Of a stretch of DNA of 64,000 nt, positions 55,895 through 64,000 are shown one piece after another. Below the pieces are notes generated by a model that was given only the letters and a program-made list of their open reading frames with translations, was not told the origin of the DNA and did not search any database. Every line of letters starts with the position of its first letter. The first letter of the stretch is position 1. The translations under genes were made by a program, and so were the position numbers. Source of the DNA: Pseudonocardia terrae (lineage in GTDB: Bacteria; Actinomycetota; Actinomycetes; Mycobacteriales; Pseudonocardiaceae); NCBI RefSeq assembly GCF_021343995.1, contig NZ_JAJTTE010000030.1, positions 26,761 through 90,760 of the forward strand, in the 5' to 3' direction.

Positions 55895-56820
55895 GCGTGC
55901 TCCTCGATGAGCGCGACGGCCTTGTCCAGGTCGTCAGGAGTCTTCAGCGCCAAGGTCTTGACGCCCTTGAGGTCGCGGCGGACCAACCCCACCAGGGTGC
56001 CCGCCGGCGGCAGTTCCAACACCGCCGTCACGCCCAGTTCGCCGAGCGTCGCCATGCAGGAGTCCCAGCGAACCGGCCGGGTCACCTGCGCGACGAGCAG
56101 GTCGAGCGCGGCGGCGCCGCCCTTGACGACCGAGCCGTCGGCGTTGGTCAGCAGCGGGCGCGTCGGGTCGCCGGGGCTGAGCTCGGCCGCGGCCGCGCGC
56201 ACGGCGTCCTCGGCCGGGGCCATGAAGCGGGTGTGGAAGGCGCCGGCGACGGGCAGCACCGCGGCGCGGCGGGCGCCCTCCGGCGGCTCCTTCCCCAGCT
56301 CCGCGATCGCGGACTGCGGGCCGGCGGCCACGATCTGCCCGGCGCCGTTGCGGTTGGCCGGGTCGAGGCCGAGGGCCTCGAGGCGGGCCAGCACCACGGT
56401 CTCCTCACCGCCGAGGACGGCGGCCATGCCCGTCGGCTCGAGCGCGCAGGCGTCGGCCATCGCGCGGCCGCGGATCGCGGCAAGCCGCACGGCCTCGTCC
56501 GGGGTGAGCACGCCGGCGATCGCGGCGGCCGCGAGCTCGCCGACCGAGTGGCCCGCAGTGGGCGCGCTGTCGGGAAGGGCGGCGGGGATCGCGTCGGCGA
56601 GCCGGGCCGCGGCGAGCAGCGCGTTCACGACGACCAGCGGCTGGGTCACCGCGGTGTCCTTGATCTCGTCGGCGTCGGCGGTGGTGCCGAGGCGGGCGAG
56701 GTCGAGTCCCGTGGCCTCGGACCAGGCCGCCACCGTCTCCGCGGCGGCGGGGTCCTCCAGCCAGGGCGCGAGCATGCCGGGGGACTGCGACCCCTGACCG
56801 GGCGCGAGCAAGGCGATCAC
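55891..56820 (-). CDS. fabD: malonyl-CoA:ACP transacylase
   Basis: A 309-residue enzyme loading malonate onto ACP. N-terminal LLAPGQGSQSPGM; active serine in AGHSVGELAAAA; catalytic His in AGAFHTRFMAPA. GTG 56820 is very close to a TGTAGC hexamer, suggesting a promoter for the operon in the 150-bp gap to fasR. The next gene, fabH, overlaps its stop. Confidence 0.95.
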   Translation of the reverse strand: MIALLAPGQGSQSPGMLAPWLEDPAAAETVAAWSEATGLDLARLGTTADADEIKDTAVTQPLVVVNALLAAARLADAIPAALPDSAPTAGHSVGELAAAAIAGVLTPDEAVRLAAIRGRAMADACALEPTGMAAVLGGEETVVLARLEALGLDPANRNGAGQIVAAGPQSAIAELGKEPPEGARRAAVLPVAGAFHTRFMAPAEDAVRAAAAELSPGDPTRPLLTNADGSVVKGGAAALDLLVAQVTRPVRWDSCMATLGELGVTAVLELPPAGTLVGLVRRDLKGVKTLALKTPDDLDKAVALIEEHA

Positions 56821-56971
56821 AGCGCTACAGCCAACACTGCGGCGCCGGGGAACGGAACACCGGCACCCACCACGTTGACCGCCGCGATTTGTGGGTTTCC
56901 TCCAACGGGCGGCACGCTACCCGCCGGTCACCTTCGCGTCCGTCCATCATGGGGTGGAGGGTTCTGCCAGG

Positions 56972-58201
56972 TCAGGGCATGATCGGGGGCGCCGGTACGT
57001 CCGCGAGGCGGCCCGCCAGCAGGGCGGTGCGCAGCACCAACGCGTCCCGCGGATCCGTGGGTGCGCGTCCGGTGAGTTCACTCACGCGCCGGAGCCGGTA
57101 GCGGACCGTGTTGGGGTGCACGAACAGCGTGCGGGCGCACGCCTCGAGGGCGCCGCCGCCCTCCAGGTACGCCGCGAGCGTGCGCAGGAGCTCCCCGCCG
57201 GCCGCCTCCAGCGGCGTCACCACGGACTCGACGAGCAGTCGCAGCGCCGACGGGTCCCCGGACACCGCGCGCTCGGGGAGGAGGTCGTCGGCGTCGACGG
57301 GCCGGGGTGCCCCGGGCCAGCCGGGAGCGGCGCGCAGCCCGGCGAGGGCGTCGCGCGCCGAGACGTGCGCGGCCTCGAGGTTCGGCGCCCGCGGTCCGAC
57401 GACGACCGGGCCGGGCCCGAAGTCCGCCACGAGCGAGGCGATCGGGTGGGCGCCGTCGCGCGGCCGGTCGTCGGGGGCGATGCGGCCGCGCGGCTCGGTC
57501 AGGAGCAGCACCAGCCGGCTGCCCTGCACCCCGACCAGCACGGACCGGCCCAGGCGGGTGGCGTGCCGGCGGATCCCGGAGAGGCTCTCGGCCGGGTCGT
57601 CGCCGTCGGCCGGGGGCGGGCTGCCCACCAGCACCCGGACCGCCGCGGCAGGGTCCCAGCCGAGTGCGGCCGCGCGGGAGACCAGGGCGTCGTCGGCGTC
57701 GCCGCGGACCACGCCGTCGACGACGAGCGCCTCCTGCCGCGCGTCCCACGCCCCACGGGTCTCCGCGGCGTTGGCGTAGACGGTGGCGGCGGCGAAGGCG
57801 ATCTCGCGGCCGAACCGGAGCACGGCCTCGACGAGGATCCGGTACTCGGTCCCGTCGGCGGCCAGCGGCGGCAGCCGCTCCTCGAACACGTCGGTGGCGA
57901 TCCGGACGAGATCGACGGTCTGGCGCAGCGACAGCCGCCGCGCGAGGTCGCGCGGGGCGATCCGGAAGGCCTCGGCGGTGAGCCGGATCGTCTCGTCCGG
58001 CTCGCCGAGCCAGGCGACGAAGTTGCTGACCCCGGTCTGCGTGACGAGCAGGACCCCCGCCCGCTGGTCGGCGGGCAGCCGCGCGAACCACGGCTGACCC
58101 TCCTCCATCGCGGACAGGCAGGCCGCGGCGAGGTCGCCGGTGGCGAGCTCGAGGCGGCGCAGGGTGGCCGCGGAGACCGCCCGCACGTCGGACAGGGTCA
58201 T
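56972..58201 (-). CDS. fasR: FasR-like PucR/CdaR-type regulator of fatty acid synthesis
   Basis: A 409-residue regulator. The C-terminal PucR helix-turn-helix is TLAAYLEGGGALEACARTLF then VHPNTVRYRLRRVSELTG. The N-terminal part (ATLRRLELATGDLA, LSLRQTVDLVRIATDVFEER) fits the actinobacterial FasR/SCO2386 family, which activates fabD-fabH-acpP-fabF and sits directly upstream, as here. ATG 58201 is preferred; ATG 58213 is four codons upstream. Divergent from the second pirin gene. Confidence 0.88.
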   Translation of the reverse strand: MTLSDVRAVSAATLRRLELATGDLAAACLSAMEEGQPWFARLPADQRAGVLLVTQTGVSNFVAWLGEPDETIRLTAEAFRIAPRDLARRLSLRQTVDLVRIATDVFEERLPPLAADGTEYRILVEAVLRFGREIAFAAATVYANAAETRGAWDARQEALVVDGVVRGDADDALVSRAAALGWDPAAAVRVLVGSPPPADGDDPAESLSGIRRHATRLGRSVLVGVQGSRLVLLLTEPRGRIAPDDRPRDGAHPIASLVADFGPGPVVVGPRAPNLEAAHVSARDALAGLRAAPGWPGAPRPVDADDLLPERAVSGDPSALRLLVESVVTPLEAAGGELLRTLAAYLEGGGALEACARTLFVHPNTVRYRLRRVSELTGRAPTDPRDALVLRTALLAGRLADVPAPPIMP

Positions 58202-58254
58202 ATGGGGAAGCATGGCACGCCGGGACGGGTCGGACGCGCCGGAAGGAGGACCCC

Positions 58255-59025
58255 GTGAGCGGCGGCGTGACCGGTGGGGACGGGCGGGTGGAACTGCGTC
58301 GCGGCGCGGACCGGGCGCGGACGGTGCACGCGGGCTGCGAGGCCCGGCACGGCTTCTCCTTCGGCGCCCACTACGACCCCGCGAACACCTTCTTCGGGGC
58401 CCTGCTGGCGCACAACGACGAGCGGGTCGCGCCGGGCGCGGGCTACGACACCCACGCCCACGACGAGGTCGACCTGGTGACGTGGGTGGTGTCCGGCGAG
58501 CTCGCGCACGCGGACTCGCTCGGGAACGAGGCGCGGGTACGGCCGGGCACGGTGCAGGTGCTCTCCGCGGGCACGGGTGTGGAGCACGCCGAGCGGTGCG
58601 GCGGCGCGGGCCCGGTGCGGTTCGTGCAGGCTTGGCTGGTCCCGGACCGGCCACTGCACGCGCCCGCGCTCGCCCGCCGGGACGTCGGGGAGGAGCTGGC
58701 CGCGGGGCGGCCGTTCCTCCTGGCGTCGGGCCGCGCAGGGGGCGGACCGCTCCCGCTGCGCCGCGCCGACGCCGAGCTGCACGCCGCCCGGCTCCCCGCC
58801 GGAGCGATGTGGACGGTGCCCGAGGCTCCCTACCTGCACGTCTTCCTGGCGGCGGGCAGCGCGCACACCCCCGCCGGAGAGCTGGGCGAGGGCGACGAGC
58901 TGCGGATGACCGCGCCGAGGGTCGGCTCCGCAGGCCTCGCCGTGGGCAGCGCGACACTCACCGCGGGCCCGGGGGGCGCCGAGGTGCTGGTCTGGTCGAT
59001 GGGGAGCGACCTGCGACCGGGGTGA
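58255..59025 (+). CDS. pirin/YhhW-type bicupin protein
   Basis: A 256-residue pirin-like protein of the shorter type: ARHGFSFGAHYDPANTFFG, then metal ligands in YDTHAHDEVDLVTWVVSGEL and LSAGTGVEHAERC. The C-terminal cupin is short. GTG 58255 has GGAAGGAGG upstream. It differs in length and N-terminus from the pirin at 47271. Role unknown. Confidence 0.85.
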   Translation: MSGGVTGGDGRVELRRGADRARTVHAGCEARHGFSFGAHYDPANTFFGALLAHNDERVAPGAGYDTHAHDEVDLVTWVVSGELAHADSLGNEARVRPGTVQVLSAGTGVEHAERCGGAGPVRFVQAWLVPDRPLHAPALARRDVGEELAAGRPFLLASGRAGGGPLPLRRADAELHAARLPAGAMWTVPEAPYLHVFLAAGSAHTPAGELGEGDELRMTAPRVGSAGLAVGSATLTAGPGGAEVLVWSMGSDLRPG

Positions 59026-59048
59026 ACCCAGGACCGACCGGCTCCGGA

Positions 59049-59093
59049 CGTCGATGACCGGGGTGACCGCGTGGGGTCACCCCGGCCTCGACG
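59049..59093. terminator. hairpin terminator after second pirin gene
   Basis: CCGGGGTGACC (59058-59068) pairs with GGTCACCCCGG (59075-59085); CGTCGA/TCGACG extends the stem outward. It lies about 25 bases after the pirin stop. Confidence 0.8.
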
Positions 59094-59213
59094 ACGTACG
59101 GATCGTTCGCTGACACGTGCCGTGCGGGGCTCGCGCCGAGACGGGCGAGGAAAGCGGAACGGTGTGCGCCGGTTGGTGGGTGGCGTCCCGACCGGGCGGC
59201 CGGAACGAATGGA

Positions 59214-59420
59214 TCAGCCGATCGGCGTCACCTGCGTGGCCTGCGGCCCCTTCTGGCCCTGCTCGATGTCGAAGGACACACGCTGCCCCTCGTCGAGGCT
59301 CTTGTAGCCGTTGACCTGGATCGCGGAGTAGTGCACGAACACGTCCGCGCCACCACCGTCGGGAGCGAGGAAGCCGTAGCCCTTCTCGCTGTTGAACCAC
59401 TTGACGGTGCCCTCTGCCAT
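59214..59420 (-). CDS. cold-shock protein (CspA family)
   Basis: A 68-residue single-stranded nucleic-acid-binding protein. RNP1 is KGYGFLAP and RNP2 VFVHYSAIQ; it begins MAEGTVKWFNSE, as in actinobacterial Csp. ATG 59420 has AGGAGAG upstream. Monocistronic. Probably an RNA chaperone; whether cold-inducible cannot be told. Confidence 0.95.
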   Translation of the reverse strand: MAEGTVKWFNSEKGYGFLAPDGGGADVFVHYSAIQVNGYKSLDEGQRVSFDIEQGQKGPQATQVTPIG

Positions 59421-59630
59421 TCTTGCTCTCCTCGTACGTGCTCGAGGCTCTCGCCCCGGGAAACGCCGCCCGGCCGCTACTGTCCGCGCCCTGGTCGGGA
59501 CACCGATCCACCATCGGAGGGTCGGCGTCGGGCGGAGCCTAGCGTGATTCGCGTCGCTTGCCGAGGGGTCGTGAGCTGTGTATTCGTCCCGGAACGGGAC
59601 CGAAACACCAGAATGGCGACCTGGCCGTCC

Positions 59631-59668
59631 GGAGGGGGCCTTCCGGGCGAGCGCCCGCGGCCCCCTCC
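59631..59668. terminator. hairpin terminator after aceE
   Basis: GGAGGGGGCC (59631-59640) is complementary to GGCCCCCTCC (59659-59668), with an inner CGGGC/GCCCG pair. It lies directly downstream of the minus-strand aceE stop. Confidence 0.85.
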
Positions 59669-59673
59669 TCCGA

Positions 59674-62469
59674 TCAGGCGACGCCGGAGTCGGACGTCTG
59701 CGGGCCGGCGGCCTGCGGGTCGTCGATCCGGTACTTGGCGGCGGCCTCCGCGGGCGCGCCCTTCTCGACCTCGCCCCGCGCGGCGAGCGACTGCAGCGCC
59801 CCGACCACGATGGACTCGGCGTCGACCGCGAAGTGGCGGCGCGCGGCGGGACGGGTGTCGGAGAGGCCGAACCCGTCCGTGCCGAGGGCGACGAACGGCG
59901 CCGGCACCCACTGGCGGATCTGGTCCGGGACCGCCCGCATCCAGTCCGAGGAGGCGATCACCGGCGTGTCCGTGCCGCCCAGGGCCCGGGTCACGTACGG
60001 GACCCGCGGCTCGGCGTCGGGGTGGAGGAGGTTGTGGCGCTCGGCCTCGACGCCGTCGCGGCGCAGCTCGCCCCACGAGGTCACCGACCACACCTCGGCG
60101 CCCACGCCCCACTGCTCGGCCAGGAGCTCGCGCGCCCGGATCGCCCACGGCAGCCCGACGCCGGAGGAGAGCAGGCGGACCTGCGGCCCGTCCTCCTTGT
60201 TCGTGCCCAGGTAGCGGTAGATGCCCTTGAGCACGCCGTCGATGTCGAGGCCCTCCGGCTCGGCCGGCTGCGGGTACGGCTCGTTGTAGACCGTCAGGTA
60301 GTAGATGACGTTCTCCGGGTCGTCGCCGACCATGCGGCGCAGCCCGTCCCTGACGATGTGGGCGATCTCGAAGCTGAACGCCGGGTCGTACGACACGATC
60401 GCCGGGTTCGACGAGGCCAGCAGCAGCGAGTGCCCGTCGTTGTGCTGCAGGCCCTCGCCGGTCAGCGTGGTGCGGCCCGCGGTGGCGCCGACGAGGAAGC
60501 CGCGCGCCATCTGGTCCGACGCCGCCCAGATCCCGTCGCCGGTCCGCTGGAACCCGAACATCGAGTAGAAGACGTAGACCGGGATCATCGGCTCGTCGTG
60601 GGTGGCGTACGAGGTGCCCGCCGCGGTGAACGAGCCGACCGAGCCGGCCTCGTTGATGCCCTCGTGCATCAGCTGGCCCTGCTCGGACTCCTTGTAGGCC
60701 AGCATCAGCGACGCGTCGACGGACGTGTAGTGCTGCCCGTGCGGGTTGTAGATCTTCTGCGTCGGGAACATGGAGTCCATGCCGAACGTGCGGGCCTCGT
60801 CCGGGATGATCGGCACGAACCGGCCGCCGATCTCCTTGTCCTTCACGAGCTCGCGCAGCAGCCGGACGAACGCCATCGTGGTGGCGACCTCCTGCTTGCC
60901 GGAGCCCTTCCGGACCGCCTCGTAGACCTTGTCGCCCGGCAGCACCAGCGCCTTCGAGGTGGTGCGCCGCGAAGGCACCGCCCCGCCCAGCAGGCGGCGC
61001 CGCTCCTTCATGTACTGGATCTCGGGCGAGTCGTCGCCGGGGTGGTAGTACGGCGGCAGGTACGGGTCCTGCTCGAGCTGGGCGTCGGAGATCGGGATCC
61101 GCTGCTCGTCCCGGAACTGCTTGAGGTCGTCCAGGGAGAGCTTCTTCATCTGGTGGGTCGCGTTGCGGCCGGCGAAGTGCGAGCCGAGGCCGTAGCCCTT
61201 GATCGTCTTCGCCAGGATCACGGTCGGCTGGCCGTGGTGCTCGGTCGCGGCCTTGTACGCCGCGTGGACCTTGCGGTAGTCGTGCCCGCCGCGCTTGAGG
61301 CCCCAGATCTGGTCGTCGGTGAGCGGCTCGACCATGGCCTTCGTGCGCGGGTCCCGGCCGAAGAAGTGGTCGCGGACGTACGCACCGTCGTTGGCCTTGT
61401 ACGTCTGGTAGTCGCCGTCGGGCGTGACGTTCATCAGGTTGATCAGGGCGCCGTCGCGGTCCTGGTGGAGCAGGGCGTCCCACTCGCGGCCCCAGATGAC
61501 CTTGATGACGTTCCAGCCGGCGCCGCGGAAGAAGGACTCCAGCTCCTGGATGATCTTCCCGTTGCCGCGCACCGGGCCGTCGAGCCGCTGCAGGTTGCAG
61601 TTGATGACGAAGGTCAGGTTGTCGAGCTGGTCGGTCGCGGCCACCTGGAGCATGCCGCGCGACTCGGGCTCGTCCATCTCGCCGTCGCCGAGGAAGGCCC
61701 AGACGTGCTGCTGGCTGGTGTCCTTGATGCCGCGGTCGTTCAGGTAGCGGTTGAACCGCGCCTGCATGATCGCGTTCATCGGGCCGATGCCCATGGAGAC
61801 CGTGGGGAACTCCCAGAAGTCCGGCATCAGCCGCGGGTGCGGGTAGCTCGGCAGGCCCTGCCCCGGGCCGCCGTGGCTGACCTCCTGGCGGAAGCCGTCG
61901 AGCCGGTCCTCGGTCAGCCGGCCCTCGAGGTACGCGCGGGCGTAGATGCCGGGGGAGGCGTGGCCCTGGATGTAGACCTGGTCACCGCCGCCGGGGTGGT
62001 CCTTGCCGCGGAAGAAGTGGTTGAAGCCGACCTCGTACAGGGTCGCCGACGACGCGTAGGACGAGATGTGCCCGCCGACCCCGATCCCCGGCCGCTGCGC
62101 GCGGTGCACCGTCATCGCCGCGTTCCACCGGATCCAGCGGCGGTACGCGCGCTCGGCGTCCTCGTCGCCCGGGAACCACGGCTCACGGTCGGTCGGGATG
62201 GTGTTGACGTAGTCCGTACTGGTCAGCGCCGGGACGCCGACGTGGCGTTCGCGGGCGCGCTGGAGCAGCCTGAGCATCAGGTAGCGGGCGCGCTGCTGGC
62301 CCGCGTTGTCCAACGCGGCGTCGAACGAGTCCAGCCACTCGGCGGTCTCCTCGGGATCGATGTCCGGGAGGTGGGCCGCGAGGCCGTCACGGATGACGTG
62401 GACGTGCCGCGGGCCGTCGGTGCCGTCGCGGGCCGGGTTGTCGCCGCCGGTGGTGCTCTGGCCGGTCAA
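59674..62469 (-). CDS. aceE: pyruvate dehydrogenase E1 component, homodimeric type
   Basis: A 931-residue thiamine-diphosphate enzyme that decarboxylates pyruvate and passes the acetyl group to E2. The ThDP motif is FLGDGEMDEPESRG followed by Asn in FVINCNLQ. Conserved GGHISSYASSATLYEVGFNH and SFTAAGTSYATHDEP are present. TTG 62469 is chosen because GGGAGACC lies just upstream and no ATG or GTG fits; family length agrees. It lies upstream of fasR, as in other actinobacteria. Divergent from the DUF3052 gene with 223 bp between. Confidence 0.93.
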   Translation of the reverse strand: MTGQSTTGGDNPARDGTDGPRHVHVIRDGLAAHLPDIDPEETAEWLDSFDAALDNAGQQRARYLMLRLLQRARERHVGVPALTSTDYVNTIPTDREPWFPGDEDAERAYRRWIRWNAAMTVHRAQRPGIGVGGHISSYASSATLYEVGFNHFFRGKDHPGGGDQVYIQGHASPGIYARAYLEGRLTEDRLDGFRQEVSHGGPGQGLPSYPHPRLMPDFWEFPTVSMGIGPMNAIMQARFNRYLNDRGIKDTSQQHVWAFLGDGEMDEPESRGMLQVAATDQLDNLTFVINCNLQRLDGPVRGNGKIIQELESFFRGAGWNVIKVIWGREWDALLHQDRDGALINLMNVTPDGDYQTYKANDGAYVRDHFFGRDPRTKAMVEPLTDDQIWGLKRGGHDYRKVHAAYKAATEHHGQPTVILAKTIKGYGLGSHFAGRNATHQMKKLSLDDLKQFRDEQRIPISDAQLEQDPYLPPYYHPGDDSPEIQYMKERRRLLGGAVPSRRTTSKALVLPGDKVYEAVRKGSGKQEVATTMAFVRLLRELVKDKEIGGRFVPIIPDEARTFGMDSMFPTQKIYNPHGQHYTSVDASLMLAYKESEQGQLMHEGINEAGSVGSFTAAGTSYATHDEPMIPVYVFYSMFGFQRTGDGIWAASDQMARGFLVGATAGRTTLTGEGLQHNDGHSLLLASSNPAIVSYDPAFSFEIAHIVRDGLRRMVGDDPENVIYYLTVYNEPYPQPAEPEGLDIDGVLKGIYRYLGTNKEDGPQVRLLSSGVGLPWAIRARELLAEQWGVGAEVWSVTSWGELRRDGVEAERHNLLHPDAEPRVPYVTRALGGTDTPVIASSDWMRAVPDQIRQWVPAPFVALGTDGFGLSDTRPAARRHFAVDAESIVVGALQSLAARGEVEKGAPAEAAAKYRIDDPQAAGPQTSDSGVA

Positions 62470-62692
62470 GGGGTCTCCCTGGGTGGCTCGTACAGGTGTT
62501 CGTGCAGTGTGTCGCGTTCCCGGGGGTCGTGCCGGACGGCGGCCCCGGGCGGTACCCCCTATCGTGCCCCTCGCCGCATGATCACGGAACGGCGGTTGCG
62601 CGGGGCCGCATGGTCGTGTTCGGATTCCGCATCCGAACCGACTCTCGGTGGCGCGCCTGCGTGCCGCCGTACTCGAGGAAAGAGGTGTACGC

Positions 62693-63127
62693 GTGGTCGC
62701 CGCGGAAGATGCCGGACGATCGTCCGACATCGCGGGCAAGCTCGGCATCGAGCCGGGCATGGTCGTCCAGGAACTGGGTTATGACTCCGACGTCGACGAA
62801 GCGGTCCGCGAGGCCGTCGAGGACGTCATCGGCGAGGAGCTCCTCGACGAGGACGCCCAGGAGGTCATCGACGTCGTGCTCCTGTGGTTCCGGGAGGGCG
62901 ACGGCGATCTCGTCGACACCCTCGTCGACGCCCGGGGAATGATCGCCGAGAACGGTATGATCTGGGTGCTCACCCCGAAGACGGGGCGGAGCGGCCATCT
63001 CGAGCCCAGCGAGATCGCGGAGGCCGCGCCCACCGCGGGCCTGGCGCAGACGTCGAACGCCAGCGTGGGCGAGGACTGGGCGGGTGCCCGGCTCGTCTCC
63101 CCGAAGGCGGGCAAGAAGCGCATCTAG
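62693..63127 (+). CDS. DUF3052 protein (Rv2239c-like)
   Basis: A 144-residue actinobacterial protein: SSDIAGKLGIEPGMVVQELG, EDVIGEELLDEDAQEVIDVV, LLWFREGDGDLVDTLVDARG, WVLTPKTGRSGH. Position beside aceE matches Mycobacterium. Acidic and cytoplasmic, function unknown. GTG 62693 has AGAGG upstream; a GTG at 62648 would add 15 residues. Confidence 0.85.
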   Translation: MVAAEDAGRSSDIAGKLGIEPGMVVQELGYDSDVDEAVREAVEDVIGEELLDEDAQEVIDVVLLWFREGDGDLVDTLVDARGMIAENGMIWVLTPKTGRSGHLEPSEIAEAAPTAGLAQTSNASVGEDWAGARLVSPKAGKKRI

Positions 63128-63190
63128 GTGGCTGGTGTCTTTCGCGTGGCGGTCGCCCGGTCTGGCGGTCGGTTGCGGGACAGTGGCCGG

Positions 63191-64000
63191 GTGACGTTGG
63201 GCCGCGCTGATCGTCAGGGTGATCTGTTCGACGAGGTGGTCGGGTTCTGCGAGCAGACGCTGCCGGAGAACTCGATCTACGGGTTCCTGGCCCGGGAGCG
63301 GGAGCGGTTGTTCCCGGATGAGTTGTTCGCGGACTTGTTCACCGATCGGGGCCGGCGGTCGGTGCCGCCGTCGGTGGTGGCCACGGTGATGACGTTGCAG
63401 CGTCTGGAGGGGCTCTCGGACCGGGAGGCGGTCGACCGGTACGCCTTCGACGTGCGCTGGCGCTACGCAGCCGGGGTCGGCGGCTACGGCGCCAGGTGGG
63501 GCCGCTTCGCACACACGGTGCTGGTGGATATGCGCGCGCGGCTGCGCCGTTCGCAGCGGCCGGACCGGATCTTCGAGGTGGGCCTGCAGGCGGCGCACGA
63601 GGCGGGGCTGGTGGGCCGGCGCCGGGTGCTGGACTCGACACCGCTGTATGACGCGGTGGCCACGATGGACACGGTCACGTTGATCCGTTCGGCGCTGCGT
63701 GGGCTGCTCGCCGCTGCCGGCGGCGACCTGGCTGCTCGGTTGCGGGCGGTGTTGACCAGCGGGGACGACTACACCGGTGCGGGTGAGCCGCAGATCGACT
63801 GGGACGACCCGATCGCCCGCGAAGAGTTGATCGACTCCCGGGCCCGGGACGGGTTCGCGGTGCTGGCGGTGCTGGATGGCCAGGAACTGGCTGATCCGGT
63901 GGAGCAGGCGGCGACACTGCTGGCCACGGTCCTGGGCCAGGACCTCGAGCACGGCACCGGCGGCACCGGCGGCACCGGCGGCACCGGCGGCACCGGCGGC
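63191..64000 (+). CDS. IS1182-like DDE transposase, 5' part, running off the window
   Basis: An open frame from GTG 63191 to the last base, 270 codons without a stop. It reads FLARERERLFPDELFADLF, MTLQRLEGLSDREAVDRYAF and DVRWRYAAGV, the N-terminal DUF772 domain of IS1182/IS5-like transposases. It continues to VGRRRVLDSTPLYDAVATMD, where the first catalytic Asp lies. The last 16 residues in the window are an in-frame Gly-Thr-Gly repeat, where family members have a short acidic linker. The insertion sequence probably begins just after the DUF3052 stop; the right end is not visible. Confidence 0.85.
   Translation, partial: MTLGRADRQGDLFDEVVGFCEQTLPENSIYGFLARERERLFPDELFADLFTDRGRRSVPPSVVATVMTLQRLEGLSDREAVDRYAFDVRWRYAAGVGGYGARWGRFAHTVLVDMRARLRRSQRPDRIFEVGLQAAHEAGLVGRRRVLDSTPLYDAVATMDTVTLIRSALRGLLAAAGGDLAARLRAVLTSGDDYTGAGEPQIDWDDPIAREELIDSRARDGFAVLAVLDGQELADPVEQAATLLATVLGQDLEHGTGGTGGTGGTGGTGG
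63955..64000. repeat. 9-bp tandem repeat GGCACCGGC at window edge
   Basis: At least five copies of GGCACCGGC run to the end of the window, in frame with the transposase and coding Gly-Thr-Gly. The total number is unknown because the window ends inside the array. Confidence 0.85.

Larger units (their letters stand above)
63128..64000 (+). mobile_element. insertion sequence, IS1182-like, left part only
   Basis: Defined by the transposase. The left boundary must lie between the DUF3052 stop (63127) and the GTG at 63191. No terminal inverted repeat or target duplication can be shown without the right end. Confidence 0.6.

Overview
The window is very GC-rich, has many GTG starts (several apparently leaderless, with a -10-like hexamer a few bases before the start codon), and carries gene orders typical of Actinobacteria. 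The run miaB, DUF349, extradiol-like protein, miaA, dapF, hflX, lexA, LysM protein, nrdR matches the mycobacterial chromosome (Rv2733c to Rv2718c region). The run aceE, fasR, fabD, fabH, acpP, fabF, DUF3145 matches Streptomyces and other actinobacteria. A Pseudonocardiaceae chromosome (Pseudonocardia-like) is my best inference. I found no phage, plasmid, CRISPR, rRNA or tRNA. One transposase runs off the right edge.

Layout. 0-2.4 kb: a decayed alpha/beta-hydrolase gene divergent from an RpiR/MurR-type regulator, then a LysR regulator. 2.4-9.6 kb: two complete succinate dehydrogenase operons in tandem, a b558-type enzyme and a mycobacterial Sdh1-type enzyme. 9.6-11.3 kb: a GH46 chitosanase and a small thioredoxin-fold protein. 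11.5-20.1 kb: an S9 peptidase, a glutamate-type ABC importer (gluABCD-like) and, divergent from it, a two-component system that ends against an orphan TAXI binding protein; these may form one glutamate-sensing unit. 20.2-30.6 kb: the miaB-to-hflX housekeeping block, interrupted by a DUF559 gene bracketed by two copies of a 61-bp palindromic element. 30.6-37.6 kb: lexA with three LexA boxes controlling lexA, a LysM membrane protein and a second small membrane protein, followed by nrdR and the B12-dependent ribonucleotide reductase nrdJ.

37.7-46.8 kb is the most unusual region. Three helically phased palindromes precede a NUDIX gene. An iniBAC-like cluster follows: an Hsp70-like membrane protein, divergent from a 1157-residue disordered His/Asp-rich repeat protein and two coupled dynamin-like GTPases, one with a destroyed P-loop. 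47-53 kb holds a pirin, an excisionase-type HTH protein, a transglutaminase, a metallo-beta-lactamase-fold hydrolase, a secreted beta-helix protein, DUF3145 and small proteins. 53-63 kb holds the type II fatty acid synthase operon with its regulator FasR, a second pirin, a cold-shock protein, pyruvate dehydrogenase E1 (aceE) and DUF3052. The right edge holds the 5' part of an IS1182-like transposase with an in-frame Gly-Thr-Gly repeat.

Starts were chosen from ribosome-binding sites, 4-bp stop/start overlaps and family length. Functions are from motif recognition only; no database search was run.
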